NCBI GenBank assembly: GCA_947497585.1
Contig: CANMHG010000008.1
Coordinates: forward strand, 62,001-126,000
Reading direction: 5' to 3'
DNA length: 64,000 bases
From: an uncultured Bacillaceae bacterium
GTDB taxonomy: Bacteria > Bacillota > Bacilli > Bacillales > Bacillaceae_L
Shown: positions 56,037 to 63,752 of the stretch, in pieces
How positions within the stretch are numbered: the first letter of the stretch is position 1
Layout of the letters: each line of letters begins with the position of its first letter
Notes under the pieces: generated by a model
Databases searched by the model: none
Told to the model about the DNA's origin: nothing
The model's input: the letters and a program-made list of their open reading frames with translations, nothing else
Translations under genes and position numbers: made by a program

Positions 56037-56189
56037 TTAAACCCCTCCAAGTGAGGATTTCTCGACGTTTTCAGCCTTACGTGCTTCAGCTTCAGCATAT
56101 GTTGAATGGTAAGGGAATTTCTCAGAATACTTTTGTAGTGAATCTACACCCTGTTTGACAAAACGTTTGGATTTACTACTTCTACCCAT
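56037..56189 (-). CDS. Small basic protein upstream of the DUF3813-like gene
   Basis: 50 residues, beginning MGRSSKSKRFVKQGVDSLQK and ending KAENVEKSSLGGV; basic N-terminus, acidic middle. ATG 56189 follows GGGGGAA. No family is recognised. The coupled stop/start with the next gene, a good ribosome site and codon use like its neighbours support a real gene. Confidence 0.7.
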   Translation of the reverse strand: MGRSSKSKRFVKQGVDSLQKYSEKFPYHSTYAEAEARKAENVEKSSLGGV

Positions 56190-56304
56190 TCGTATTCCCC
56201 CTTCAAATAGCTTACTTTTTGGACGTAAACAATAACGTCACACTATATATTGTGTCTATTGTAAAGGGTGTTATTACGGTAATAATTACTACCTGTTTTC
56301 CCAA

Positions 56305-57120
56305 CTAGAACTTAAGTTTTAACACTTCTTCTAAGTATAATGCAATTCCATCATCTTCATTAGAAAGAGTAACAGAGGTTGCAATATTTTTAAGCTGAGG
56401 AATCGCATTTCCCATAGCGACACCATGGCCTGCATACTCAATCATTTCTAAGTCATTATCTTCGTCACCGAATGCAATGATTCTGTCTTTTGGGATACCA
56501 TAAAAAGAGGCAACCTTTTCGATCCCTACTGCTTTGTTTAAACCAGATTTTACAATTTCAATAACATGCCATGGTGCAGCCCAACGACGATGGTCAATCA
56601 CTTCAGCATGTACATCAGATAAATGCTTTCGAATATGTTCTACTTGAGATTCCGCAGCATGAATGAGTACCGAGGTTGGATCGTACTTTAAAATAGTTCG
56701 CAAATCACCGGTTTCAATTCGAGGCTCGCCCATTCCAAAAATATCAAGTAACTTCTCGTCATGATAGTGGAAGTATACATCATCCATTACCTCGGCTAAG
56801 ATATTTTTAGCTTTAAATGCTTCACTTGCTTCAACGATATCTTTTACAACATGTAAATCTAATGGGTTATGATGCATACCCCAACTATCCTTCAAAGGGT
56901 GATGTACAAAGGCTCCATTAAAGTTAACAATTGGTGTTGTTAAACCTAGCTCCTGATAATACATTGAACTTGAACGAAAAGGGCGCCCAGTAGCTATCAT
57001 TACATGATGACCCTGCAGCTTGGCAGCTTCAATAGCTCTTTTATTACGTTCTGAAATCGTCTTGTTATCAGTCAACAGAGTACCATCTAAATCGAGTGCA
57101 ATTAAATGTTTTTTCGTCAT
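56305..57120 (-). CDS. Cof-type HAD-superfamily phosphatase (YitU-like)
   Basis: 271 residues. HAD motifs: nucleophile DLDGTLL (about 9-15), motif II TGRPFRS (Thr about 44), Lys in KSGLNKAVG and motif IV FGDEDNDLEMI. A type IIB cap lies between motifs II and III. Likely a sugar-phosphate or FMN/pyridoxal phosphatase; B. subtilis YitU has 5-amino-6-ribitylamino-uracil phosphate phosphatase activity in riboflavin synthesis, a plausible role here. Start is ATG 57120 with AAAGGGG upstream. Confidence 0.9.
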   Translation of the reverse strand: MTKKHLIALDLDGTLLTDNKTISERNKRAIEAAKLQGHHVMIATGRPFRSSSMYYQELGLTTPIVNFNGAFVHHPLKDSWGMHHNPLDLHVVKDIVEASEAFKAKNILAEVMDDVYFHYHDEKLLDIFGMGEPRIETGDLRTILKYDPTSVLIHAAESQVEHIRKHLSDVHAEVIDHRRWAAPWHVIEIVKSGLNKAVGIEKVASFYGIPKDRIIAFGDEDNDLEMIEYAGHGVAMGNAIPQLKNIATSVTLSNEDDGIALYLEEVLKLKF

Positions 57121-57312
57121 AAAATCCCCTTTTTGTTTTTTGTTAGTATATGTCAGCTTCTACTCTTAATTGTAACAGAAAAATGATGGAAGAAAGTATA
57201 TATGCTTATCTTATGTACAAGAACTATGATTTAATGCTAAGCATAATTTCTTACAAAAAATAGGATGTGGTGGTACACTAGGTTTATGTTACGAAAAAAG
57301 GAGTATTAAACG

Positions 57313-58080
57313 ATGATTTTAGTTGATAAGCAGAAGATAGCTGACATACCAGTCCTTCATGTAGTTAAAGAAGAGTTAAAAGAAGAAAGCCTTCCATTTA
57401 TAATGTTTATCCATGGCTTTACCAGTGCGAAGGAACATAACTTACATTATGGATATTTGTTAGCTGAAGCGGGATTTCGTGTAGTCCTACCTGATGCCCT
57501 TTATCATGGTGAAAGGGAGGATTCAAACGTAGCCCAGCAAGAGTTGAATTTTAGGTTCTGGGACATCGTTATAAATGAAATTGAGGAATTAGAATTTATA
57601 AAAAATGATTTGGTCAGCAAAGGTTTAATTGACTCTAATCGGATTGGTGTTGTAGGAACCTCAATGGGAGGGATTACAACCCTTGGAGCACTTACCAAAT
57701 ATGACTGGGTTAATGCCGCTGTTAGTTTAATGGGAAGTCCGTTTTATGAAAAGTTTTTACAAGGACAAATAGCCGAGTTAAAAAGAGTAGGAGTTACTAT
57801 TCCGCTCAGTGAGGAACAGCTAGAAGAACAATATGTAAAATTACGTACATACGACTTAAGTCTCCAACCTGAGAAATTGTCAGATCGTCCACTATTATTT
57901 TGGCATGGTGAAAAAGACGAAGTGGTTCCATTCCATTTTACATACCAATTCTATAACGAAGTTAAAACACAATATGAAAACCAAGAACGCATCCAATTCA
58001 TTGTAGATAAGGAAGCTGACCATAAAGTATCACGTGAGGGTTTACTAGCAACCATAGATTGGTTTAAGACTTATTTGTAA
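57313..58080 (+). CDS. Alpha/beta hydrolase, probable esterase (YitV-like)
   Basis: 255 residues, alpha/beta-hydrolase fold. Oxyanion region FIHGFTSAKEHN, nucleophile elbow GTSMGG (Ser about 118), catalytic Asp in HGEKDEVVP (about 203) and His in ADHKVSREG (about 237). Cytoplasmic, no signal. Corresponds by order to B. subtilis yitV (yitU and yitW on either side). Start is ATG 57313 after AAAAAGGAG. Confidence 0.9.
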   Translation: MILVDKQKIADIPVLHVVKEELKEESLPFIMFIHGFTSAKEHNLHYGYLLAEAGFRVVLPDALYHGEREDSNVAQQELNFRFWDIVINEIEELEFIKNDLVSKGLIDSNRIGVVGTSMGGITTLGALTKYDWVNAAVSLMGSPFYEKFLQGQIAELKRVGVTIPLSEEQLEEQYVKLRTYDLSLQPEKLSDRPLLFWHGEKDEVVPFHFTYQFYNEVKTQYENQERIQFIVDKEADHKVSREGLLATIDWFKTYL

Positions 58081-58126
58081 AAGGTCTTTTAAAAGAGGTT
58101 ATTGTTATTAGCTTGATTTATGAACT

Positions 58127-58313
58127 AGAGTGGATTGGAGCGGAAGGCACTTGACTCCTGCGGGAAGTAGAGGAAAGGTCGAGACCCCGCAGACGGTACG
58201 TCGAGGAGGCTTGACTTCCTCCCCGATGGGAATTCGCCCTTGAAAAAGCCGGCAGTTGGGCTTTTTCATAATTCCCCGCGGAAAGCAAGTGCCTGTAGCG
58301 CAAAGGAACGGTC
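58127..58313 (+). repeat. GC-rich palindromic repeat, copy F, with nested hairpin
   Basis: 187 bp: family cores as in copy A, expanded by an internal module TTGAAAAAGCC, 8-nt loop, GGCTTTTTCA, framed by GGAATT and AATTCC. The same module occurs at the matching place in copy B. It lies between convergent yitV and yitW genes. Confidence 0.9.
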
Positions 58314-58335
58314 AAATTTCAAAGGGAAAAATATA

Positions 58336-58372
58336 AAAAGAACTCCCCTAAACCTTTGGGGAGTTCATCTCA
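58336..58372. terminator. Terminator between yitV and yitW (serves yitW)
   Basis: GAACTCCCC, a 9-nt loop and GGGGAGTTC pair perfectly. On the minus strand it is followed by TTTTTATA, just after the yitW stop. Confidence 0.88.
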
Positions 58373-58376
58373 TTTC

Positions 58377-58688
58377 TTATCTAATCCCTAATGCAATTTT
58401 CGCATAACGTGACATTCGATCCTTAGACCATGGTGGATTCCAGACAATATCAACTTCTGTTTCTTTTACCTCAGGTAGATCAGCAAGTGATGCCTTTACA
58501 CTTTCAACAATGGTTCCTGCTAAAGGACAACCCATTGAAGTAAGAGTCATCGTAACTGTTGCTATTCCTTCGTCATCCATGTCAACCCCATAAACTAATC
58601 CTAAATTAACAATATCAATTCCTAATTCAGGGTCAATAACTGTCTCAAGTGCCCCCATGATATTTTCTTCTAATGCTTTATCTATCAT
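58377..58688 (-). CDS. DUF59 / MIP18-family protein (YitW-like, iron-sulfur related)
   Basis: 103 residues, full DUF59: DPELGIDIVNLGLVYGVDMD, MTLTSMGCPLAGTIVESV with the conserved Cys, and VDIVWNPPWSKDRMS. SufT/YitW-type proteins assist iron-sulfur cluster assembly or delivery. Start is ATG 58688 after GGAGG. A paralogue lies 92 bp upstream (58781-59080). Confidence 0.92.
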   Translation of the reverse strand: MIDKALEENIMGALETVIDPELGIDIVNLGLVYGVDMDDEGIATVTMTLTSMGCPLAGTIVESVKASLADLPEVKETEVDIVWNPPWSKDRMSRYAKIALGIR

Positions 58689-58780
58689 TTCTTCAACCTC
58701 CGACCGTTTAGTTACTTTTATAGTATAGCGTATTCGAGTTTAGATAGAAAATAAGTTGTCTATACCTTTTTCTTCTTATT

Positions 58781-59080
58781 CTAATAACCCCGTAACTGTT
58801 TTAGGGCATCTTCACTCATCAAATCAGGTGACCATAAAGGGCTCCAAACAACATCCACATCAACACTTTTAACTTCACTTAACTCTGAGACAGCATGTTT
58901 TACACCACCAACAATGCTATCATGCAAAGGGCAACCAGGCGTTGTTAAAGTCATTTTGATAACAACATCTCCTGCATCTTCACTCACATTATATATTAAC
59001 CCTAAGTCAACAATGTTTATGTTAAGCTCAGGATCAATTACCTTCTTTAGTTGCTCATTTATTTTTGCTAGGAATGACAT
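58781..59080 (-). CDS. Second DUF59-family protein, last gene of the Fnr-linked operon
   Basis: 99 residues with DPELNINIVDLGLIYNV, MTLTTPGCPLHDSIVGGV and VDVVWSPLWSPDLMSE. Start is ATG 59080, after AGGAGG; the upstream extension reads through the preceding gene and is rejected. It lies 16 bp after the membrane protein gene. Clearly paralogous to the yitW-like gene, and probably provides iron-sulfur or metal insertion for anaerobic enzymes. Confidence 0.9.
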   Translation of the reverse strand: MSFLAKINEQLKKVIDPELNINIVDLGLIYNVSEDAGDVVIKMTLTTPGCPLHDSIVGGVKHAVSELSEVKSVDVDVVWSPLWSPDLMSEDALKQLRGY

Positions 59081-59096
59081 TAGAAAAACCTCCTTC

Positions 59097-60338
59097 TTAT
59101 TTACGTAAAACAGCAAAGATTCTATAACAATAAAGAATTGTTGCAACGCTTAGGATTATTTGGCTAAGGAAAAAAGCAATTTGATTAGACAGAAGGTAAG
59201 ACAGTAATATTCCGATACTTCCGATCATGAATCCTGCGAAAATTGGTACACTAGCTTTCTCATTCATCATATCCTTTAGAGTTGGCACATTCGTTTTACC
59301 AATAAGCTTGCTATAACGGTGTGTCCACCATAAAAAAGGAACGATTTTATAGAGATAACCAGAGATACTAAAAATAATCCACATGTAAATATACAAGTAA
59401 ATTAGAATTCCATAGACAGAATAATGTTCTGGAAATAAAGATAGCATTGAAGCACTAATGTGTATTAATAAGCCAATTCCGATAGCGATTAAGGAAAAGA
59501 TGAAAGGCTTATCAAGTTTTTTCTTAAGACGAGTCTTAAGGATTTTATAAATATGAAAGGAAAATGTTGCAAAACCTAGTGATAATGCAAGCATCCCGAA
59601 TTGAAATAGACTGTTACTTTCATTATAAAAACTAATGACCGATATAACTAGACCTGCTAGATAGAATGTTAAGACCCACTTACTAGTGCTCATTGAAAAC
59701 CCGTGTGCTAATGAAAACATCGGTACCATTTTGTAAGAAAAGCCGAATATTAATAAAGTAAACCAACCTGTTACACCAAGAAGAATATGGCTTTTTAGAA
59801 GAAACATATGATTCAAACCAGCACTAGTGGACATATTTATGGCCAATAAAAGACCAAGTAGAATCGTAAGTAACAAACAAAAGAGTGCACTGCCAACAAA
59901 GACAGTAAGAATATTTTTAGATACTTGCTGTTTCATGGTCATAAACATTTGGATAAGAAACATTAGGATTCCTATTACAGATAGCACAGCCCCATAAAGA
60001 ATGAGTGAAGGAAGCACATATAAGGCAATTGAAAGCAATGTAATTCCGACAGAGCTTACTGCAAATTGAAGAAATCCAAACCGCTCACTCCAAATCCTAG
60101 TTAAAAATGCGACAGGAACAAGCTGATACATTGAGCCCATCGCAATCATAAGTGCCCAACCAAGTACAAGTAAATGGGCAGCAGACCAAAGGCTAGGGGT
60201 TCTAAAAATCCCATTTATAACAAATTGTCCTGAAAAAAGGATAATTAATTGTGAACTAATAAATGCAAATAGCGCATAAAGAATGAACGAGAGCGGCAGT
60301 TTAATGTTTGTTTCCGTACCAAATTGTGTAGGTATCAA
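59097..60338 (-). CDS. Heme-copper oxidase subunit I-like multipass membrane protein
   Basis: 413 residues, about 12 transmembrane segments. SAAHLLVLGWALMIAMGSMYQLVP and HILLGVTGWFTLLIFGFSYKMVPMF resemble the heme-binding helices of cbb3/NorB-type subunit I or NnrS-like proteins. The paired His and HPEVY-like residues of the copper B site are not seen, so it is probably not a complete oxidase. Start is TTG 60338, after AAGGG. Between DUF2249 and DUF59 genes and under an Fnr-type promoter: a role in anaerobic nitrogen-oxide metabolism or heme handling is inferred. Confidence 0.72.
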   Translation of the reverse strand: MIPTQFGTETNIKLPLSFILYALFAFISSQLIILFSGQFVINGIFRTPSLWSAAHLLVLGWALMIAMGSMYQLVPVAFLTRIWSERFGFLQFAVSSVGITLLSIALYVLPSLILYGAVLSVIGILMFLIQMFMTMKQQVSKNILTVFVGSALFCLLLTILLGLLLAINMSTSAGLNHMFLLKSHILLGVTGWFTLLIFGFSYKMVPMFSLAHGFSMSTSKWVLTFYLAGLVISVISFYNESNSLFQFGMLALSLGFATFSFHIYKILKTRLKKKLDKPFIFSLIAIGIGLLIHISASMLSLFPEHYSVYGILIYLYIYMWIIFSISGYLYKIVPFLWWTHRYSKLIGKTNVPTLKDMMNEKASVPIFAGFMIGSIGILLSYLLSNQIAFFLSQIILSVATILYCYRIFAVLRK

Positions 60339-60351
60339 TTTACATCAGCCC

Positions 60352-60558
60352 TTATTTTGTGATTTCAATTTGAAAACTTCCATCTTCTCGTTCAGAAGTA
60401 GTATGCTTATATCCACTTTCTTCAAGCTGCTCATATAAAAACATTGGTCTACGATCATTAATGATGGTTAACACATCTCCACTTTTCATTTTCTCTAGTG
60501 CATTTAATGTCCTCATCATAGGCTGAGGAGGCTCAAGTCCACGGTTATCTAGTATCAT
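60352..60558 (-). CDS. DUF2249 protein (second in operon)
   Basis: 68 residues: LDNRGLEPPQPMMRTLNALEKM then GDVLTIINDRRPMFLYEQLEESGY. This is the TusA-like DUF2249 pattern with the PP motif but without an N-terminal Cys. Function unknown; family members cluster with denitrification genes. Its ATG overlaps the upstream DUF2249 stop by 4 bp, and it ends 13 bp before the membrane protein start. Confidence 0.87.
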   Translation of the reverse strand: MILDNRGLEPPQPMMRTLNALEKMKSGDVLTIINDRRPMFLYEQLEESGYKHTTSEREDGSFQIEITK

Positions 60559-60806
60559 GAATCAACACCTCGTTTTACAAAGGTTACTTTCCAGTGTTTT
60601 TTCTCTATTTCTTCTGCTTCATGGGTAAAGCCTTTTGCTTTCATCACAGCAAATAAAGGAACTGGCTTGAAAGGTGCGTGTAAAATAAATGTGTCACCAG
60701 TTTTAAGTGACTGAATAGCTTCCATAATTTTTTGAAAAGGCTCAAGCTTGTTTTTTAAATCCTCTCTTACATCTAATTCAACAATTCTTTCAGTGTTATG
60801 ATTCAT
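60555..60806 (-). CDS. DUF2249 protein (first in operon)
   Basis: 83 residues from ATG 60806, which follows AGGAGG; a longer upstream reading would cover the promoter. LDVREDLKNKLEPFQKIMEAI, GDTFILHAPFKPVPLFAVMKAKGF and a C-terminal strand are typical. First gene of an operon with DUF2249, the HCO-I-like membrane protein and DUF59, under the Fnr/Fur-type promoter at 60841-60883. Confidence 0.87.
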   Translation of the reverse strand: MNHNTERIVELDVREDLKNKLEPFQKIMEAIQSLKTGDTFILHAPFKPVPLFAVMKAKGFTHEAEEIEKKHWKVTFVKRGVDS

Positions 60807-60840
60807 TATAAAAGACCTCCTATCATGGCTTTCTTCTTTT

Positions 60841-60883
60841 ATGATAATCATTTTCATTCTTAGATAATGTGATTTGAATCACA
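60841..60883 (-). promoter_or_regulatory. Fnr-type promoter with overlapping Fur-like box
   Basis: TGTGATTTGAATCACA (60868-60883) is a perfect match to the Bacillus Fnr box TGTGA-N6-TCACA. The inferred -10 TATCAT (minus strand, 60846-60841) puts the box centre at -41.5, the standard activator position. TGATAATCATTTTCA (60842-60856) matches the Fur core TGATAATNATTATCA at all but one position and covers the -10, so iron-bound Fur could repress it. Confidence 0.82.
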
Positions 60884-60913
60884 AGTAGTAAATAAATCTT
60901 TGAGAAATAATCA

Positions 60914-60952
60914 TAAAAAACTCACAGAAGCCTAGGCGTCCTGTGAGTTTTC
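60914..60952. terminator. Terminator overlapping the stop of the small Cys-rich gene
   Basis: ACTCACAG and CTGTGAGT pair around a loop holding the palindrome GCCTAGGC, with A6 and T4 flanks. On the minus strand the stem includes the end of the gene at 60932. Confidence 0.8.
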
Positions 60953-61084
60953 ATTAAAAGAATCTGCACATGTGAAACAAAGAATTGTTTTTGTTTGGTC
61001 ATCTATTATTCCATTAAAGAAACCATCTAAACAATGAATCTCTTTTCTACATTGTTGACAATAGCCAATATGTTCCTCCATCAT
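60932..61084 (-). CDS. Small Cys-rich protein, probable zinc-binding
   Basis: 50 residues: MMEEHIGYCQQCRKEIHCLD followed by GFFNGIIDDQTKTI, LCFTCADSFN, ending QDA. Two CxxC pairs (CQQC, CFTC) could form a zinc ribbon. ATG 61084 or 61081 with GAGGGGG upstream. No family is recognised by name. Sits between two Fnr-type promoters of DUF2249 genes; its own control is not evident. Confidence 0.75.
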   Translation of the reverse strand: MMEEHIGYCQQCRKEIHCLDGFFNGIIDDQTKTILCFTCADSFNENSQDA

Positions 61085-61162
61085 TATTCCCCCTCTAGCA
61101 TATTACTTTCTATTATTATATCTAAGGTTTTGACCTAAGAATGATTAAAAACATGGCACTCT

Positions 61163-61205
61163 AGTGATTTTGTTCACTTTAAAAACAGAGATAGCCACTT
61201 ACAAT
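61163..61205 (+). promoter_or_regulatory. Fnr-type promoter of the third DUF2249 gene
   Basis: AGTGATTTTGTTCACT (61163-61178) keeps GTGA-N6-TCAC of the Fnr box. The -10 TACAAT at 61200-61205 places the box centre at -41.5. Confidence 0.8.
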
Positions 61206-61243
61206 GAAGCTAGTAAAACATTAAATCACAGGAGGAGTTCACA

Positions 61244-61477
61244 ATGATTCAATTCGCAGCAAAAATTAATGCCCCAGATTTTTCACCAAGAGAGAAACAC
61301 CCTAGAATATTTAACATGTTTGATGGATTAAATTCTGGTGAGTTCATGGAATTGTCCAATGATCATGATCCAAGACCACTTCAATATCAATTCATGATGG
61401 AGCGCAAAGACCAATTTACATGGGAGTACTTAGAAGAAGGTCCAGAAGTATGGCGAGTGTCTATTGGAAAAAAGTAA
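61244..61477 (+). CDS. DUF2249 protein (single-gene unit)
   Basis: 77 residues: REKHPRIFNMFDGLNSGEFMELSNDHDPRPLQYQF, then a WEYLEEGPEVWRVSIGKK end, the classical DUF2249 form with HDPRPL. ATG 61244 follows AGGAGG. Transcribed alone from an Fnr-type promoter to a strong terminator. Role unknown; likely electron-transfer or cofactor-related in anaerobic growth. Confidence 0.9.
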   Translation: MIQFAAKINAPDFSPREKHPRIFNMFDGLNSGEFMELSNDHDPRPLQYQFMMERKDQFTWEYLEEGPEVWRVSIGKK

Positions 61478-61486
61478 GTGTTTGAT

Positions 61487-61518
61487 AAGGCCCCTTACAA
61501 TTTGCAGGGGCTTTTTTT
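61487..61518 (+). terminator. Terminator after the DUF2249 gene
   Basis: GCCCCT, loop, AGGGGC followed by TTTTTTT. Confidence 0.9.
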
Positions 61519-61578
61519 CTTGATTTAAATCATCATAACCGATATAGTTTGGTTAAAAATGAAAGTGGGTGGAGTGCT

Positions 61579-62169
61579 TTGAAGGACCTAAGCTTACGAC
61601 TTGGTGGAATTATACTTGCTGGAGGGGAGTCAAGAAGATTTGGAAGCCCGAAAGCACTAGCTCGACTTGAAGATCGCCATTTTTTCGAATATGCAATTCA
61701 AGCAATAGAGCAGTTAACAAAGGATATTGTGATTATTAGTCACAACTCAATTTTGAGTGAGATAAATAGGGTAACAACTTTTCCAGTAATTGAAGACTTA
61801 CCACAGTATAAGGGGAAAGGCCCTTTAGCAGGTATAGCAACGGGAATGAAATATCTTAAGTCCGATTGGTATATTGTACTCCCATGTGATACACCCAATA
61901 TCACTAATCTTGTGATTATGTCTCTTGTAAAACAGATCAATACAGATACAGATGCAATTATCTCTGTGGTAAAAGGGAGAATTCAACCTCTAATTGGGGT
62001 GTATCATTCTAAGGTAGTGAGTGATGTCATTGAGATCCTTGAATCTGATCAATATAAAATGATGAAGCTGTTAGATGAACTAAGAGTAACTTATGTACCA
62101 TTTGAAGATGAACAACCTTTTCAGAATATAAATGACTTAGAAGAATTTCAAAAACTAAATGATAAATAG
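61579..62169 (+). CDS. mobA: Molybdenum cofactor guanylyltransferase
   Basis: 196 residues. The N-terminal nucleotide-binding signature LGGIILAGGESRRFGSPKAL is clear, with LPCDTPNIT (metal-binding Asp) further on. It attaches GMP to molybdopterin for enzymes such as nitrate reductase. TTG 61579 is preferred, five bases after GGTGGAG; TTG 61549 has no such site. Presence beside Fnr-controlled genes fits molybdenum-dependent nitrate respiration. Confidence 0.9.
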   Translation: MKDLSLRLGGIILAGGESRRFGSPKALARLEDRHFFEYAIQAIEQLTKDIVIISHNSILSEINRVTTFPVIEDLPQYKGKGPLAGIATGMKYLKSDWYIVLPCDTPNITNLVIMSLVKQINTDTDAIISVVKGRIQPLIGVYHSKVVSDVIEILESDQYKMMKLLDELRVTYVPFEDEQPFQNINDLEEFQKLNDK

Positions 62170-62277
62170 TGATGAAATTCACATTCATCTACTAGTTAAC
62201 TAGATATAATAAACGTACGTTAGCCTGTAAGGGAGGAGGCATTTCCTACTCCTAACTTGGTGACGTATCCTCGATTC
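62170..62277 (+). other. Unassigned intergenic segment with palindromes
   Basis: Contains CTAGTTAACTAG (62192-62203), a perfect 12-bp palindrome one base before TATAAT (62205-62210), then AACGTACGTT (62212-62221) and a purine-rich GGGAGGAGGC. The -35 is poor. Could be a promoter with an operator driving a short untranslated RNA into the repeat that follows; no ORF is visible. Confidence 0.35.
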
Positions 62278-62511
62278 AGAGGCTGGGACATAACATAAGT
62301 GTTTAACTAAAGTTCCGAACAAAGTAATATCTTAGCGGATGAAATATACGTAGACTCCTGCGGGATGAAAAGCAATGGCTAGACCCCGCAGTGCTTAGCA
62401 CGAGGAGGCTTGCCTGCTTCCCGCGGAAAGCGAAGTATATTTCAGGAGCGGTATAACTACTCTACAACCTTGTTCGGTTTCTATATAGCTAAACTACTTT
62501 TCCTAGCCTCT
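62278..62511 (+). repeat. Composite palindromic repeat, copy G (diverged)
   Basis: The outer shell runs from GAGGCTGGGA to TCCTAGCCTC (followed by TTTTTT), with a second shell TTCCGAACAAAG/CTTGTTCGG and a third TGAAATATACGT/AAGTATATTTCA. Inside lie the family cores GACTCCTGCGGGA, TAGACCCCGCAG, CGAGGAGGCT and CCCGCGGAAAGCG. The nested arrangement and terminal T run could also act as a terminator for mobA. Confidence 0.8.
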
Positions 62512-62543
62512 TTTTTATGTAAACTAAACAAGTTTTTATTTAA

Positions 62544-62586
62544 TGTGATATGCCTCACATACTACACTCCTTCGAGGTGCTAGAAT
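62544..62586 (+). promoter_or_regulatory. Fnr-type promoter of the radical SAM gene
   Basis: TGTGATATGCCTCACA (62544-62559) is a perfect TGTGA-N6-TCACA Fnr box; the -10 TAGAAT (62581-62586) sets its centre at -41.5. Confidence 0.85.
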
Positions 62587-62617
62587 AAAGTCATTAAGAA
62601 CTAGGAGGGAATACCTC

Positions 62618-63745
62618 ATGTTTGATAGAGACTTTAATGAGAATCCATTTATTGTAATCTGGGAGTTAACAAGAGCTTGTCAACTAAAGTGCTTGCATTG
62701 TCGAGCCGAAGCACAATATAAGCGTGATCCTAGAGAGTTATCTTTTGAAGAAGGTAAAAAACTGATAGATCAGATATATGATATGCAAAATCCACTACTT
62801 GTCTTTACTGGTGGAGATCCACTTATGAGGCCAGATGTTTATGATATTGCGGATTATGCGATAAAAAAAGGTGTACGTGTGTCAATGACACCTAGTGCAA
62901 CTCCAAATGTAACCAAAGAGGCTATCGAAAAGGCAAAAGAGGTGGGACTAGCACGTTGGGCCTTTAGTTTAGATGGACCAACAGCAGAAATTCACGATCA
63001 TTTCCGTGGAACAGATGGATCATTTGATCTGACGATGAATGCTATTAAATATTTACACGAACTTGAAATACCAATTCAAATTAATACGGTCATTTCTCGT
63101 TACAATGTGCATGCATTAGATGAAATGGCAAAACTGATTGAAGAACTAGATTGTGTATTGTGGAGTGTGTTCTTCCTTGTTCCTACAGGTAGGGGAAAAG
63201 ATTCTGATATGATTTCACCTGTAGAGCATGAGCAAGTGTTTAGATGGCTTTACGACTTAAGTAAGCGAGTGAAGTTTGATATTAAAACAACAGCTGCTCA
63301 GCATTACCGTAGAGTCGTTATCCAATCAAAAATGAGAGAAACTAAACATGAACCAACAATGATAAAGTACGAAAATGCATTAATGAAAGGGAAGACAGGT
63401 CAATTTGATGGCCTAGGCAGAGCTCCACAAGGGGTGAATGATGGCAATGGTTTTGTTTTCATCTCCCATGTTGGTGATGTGTATCCAAGCGGATTACTTC
63501 CTATAAAGGGAGGAAATGTAAAAGAAACCCCACTCGCAGAAATTTATCGTGAATCACCAATTTTCAAGGATTTACGTAACCCTGATAAATATAAGGGGAA
63601 ATGTGGTGTTTGCGAATTTAGATATGTGTGTGGTGGATCTCGTTCACGTGCATATGCTATGACTGGAGATTATATGGAGAGTGAACCATTCTGCGTGTAT
63701 ATCCCAAAAGAACTTAGAAAAAAAGAAGAAGTAGTTAAACAATAA
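62618..63745 (+). CDS. Radical SAM/SPASM protein (TIGR04053-like)
   Basis: 375 residues. The radical SAM cluster motif CQLKCLHC (Cys 23, 27 and 30 approx.) is followed by LVFTGGDPLMRPD, with a C-terminal SPASM-type Cys set in GKCGVCEFRYVCGGSRSRAYA and SEPFC. The overall pattern resembles the heme-synthesis AhbD/NirJ and related TIGR04053 group; substrate unknown, a heme-like cofactor being one possibility. ATG 62618 follows AGGAGGG. Fnr-type promoter at 62544. Confidence 0.9.
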   Translation: MFDRDFNENPFIVIWELTRACQLKCLHCRAEAQYKRDPRELSFEEGKKLIDQIYDMQNPLLVFTGGDPLMRPDVYDIADYAIKKGVRVSMTPSATPNVTKEAIEKAKEVGLARWAFSLDGPTAEIHDHFRGTDGSFDLTMNAIKYLHELEIPIQINTVISRYNVHALDEMAKLIEELDCVLWSVFFLVPTGRGKDSDMISPVEHEQVFRWLYDLSKRVKFDIKTTAAQHYRRVVIQSKMRETKHEPTMIKYENALMKGKTGQFDGLGRAPQGVNDGNGFVFISHVGDVYPSGLLPIKGGNVKETPLAEIYRESPIFKDLRNPDKYKGKCGVCEFRYVCGGSRSRAYAMTGDYMESEPFCVYIPKELRKKEEVVKQ

Positions 63746-63752
63746 AGAATAA

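Noticed and set aside
61520..61534. TTGATTTAAATCATC before mobA as an additional Fnr site
   Set aside because: It resembles the E. coli Fnr site, not the Bacillus TGTGA-N6-TCACA form, and no promoter at the right distance is visible.
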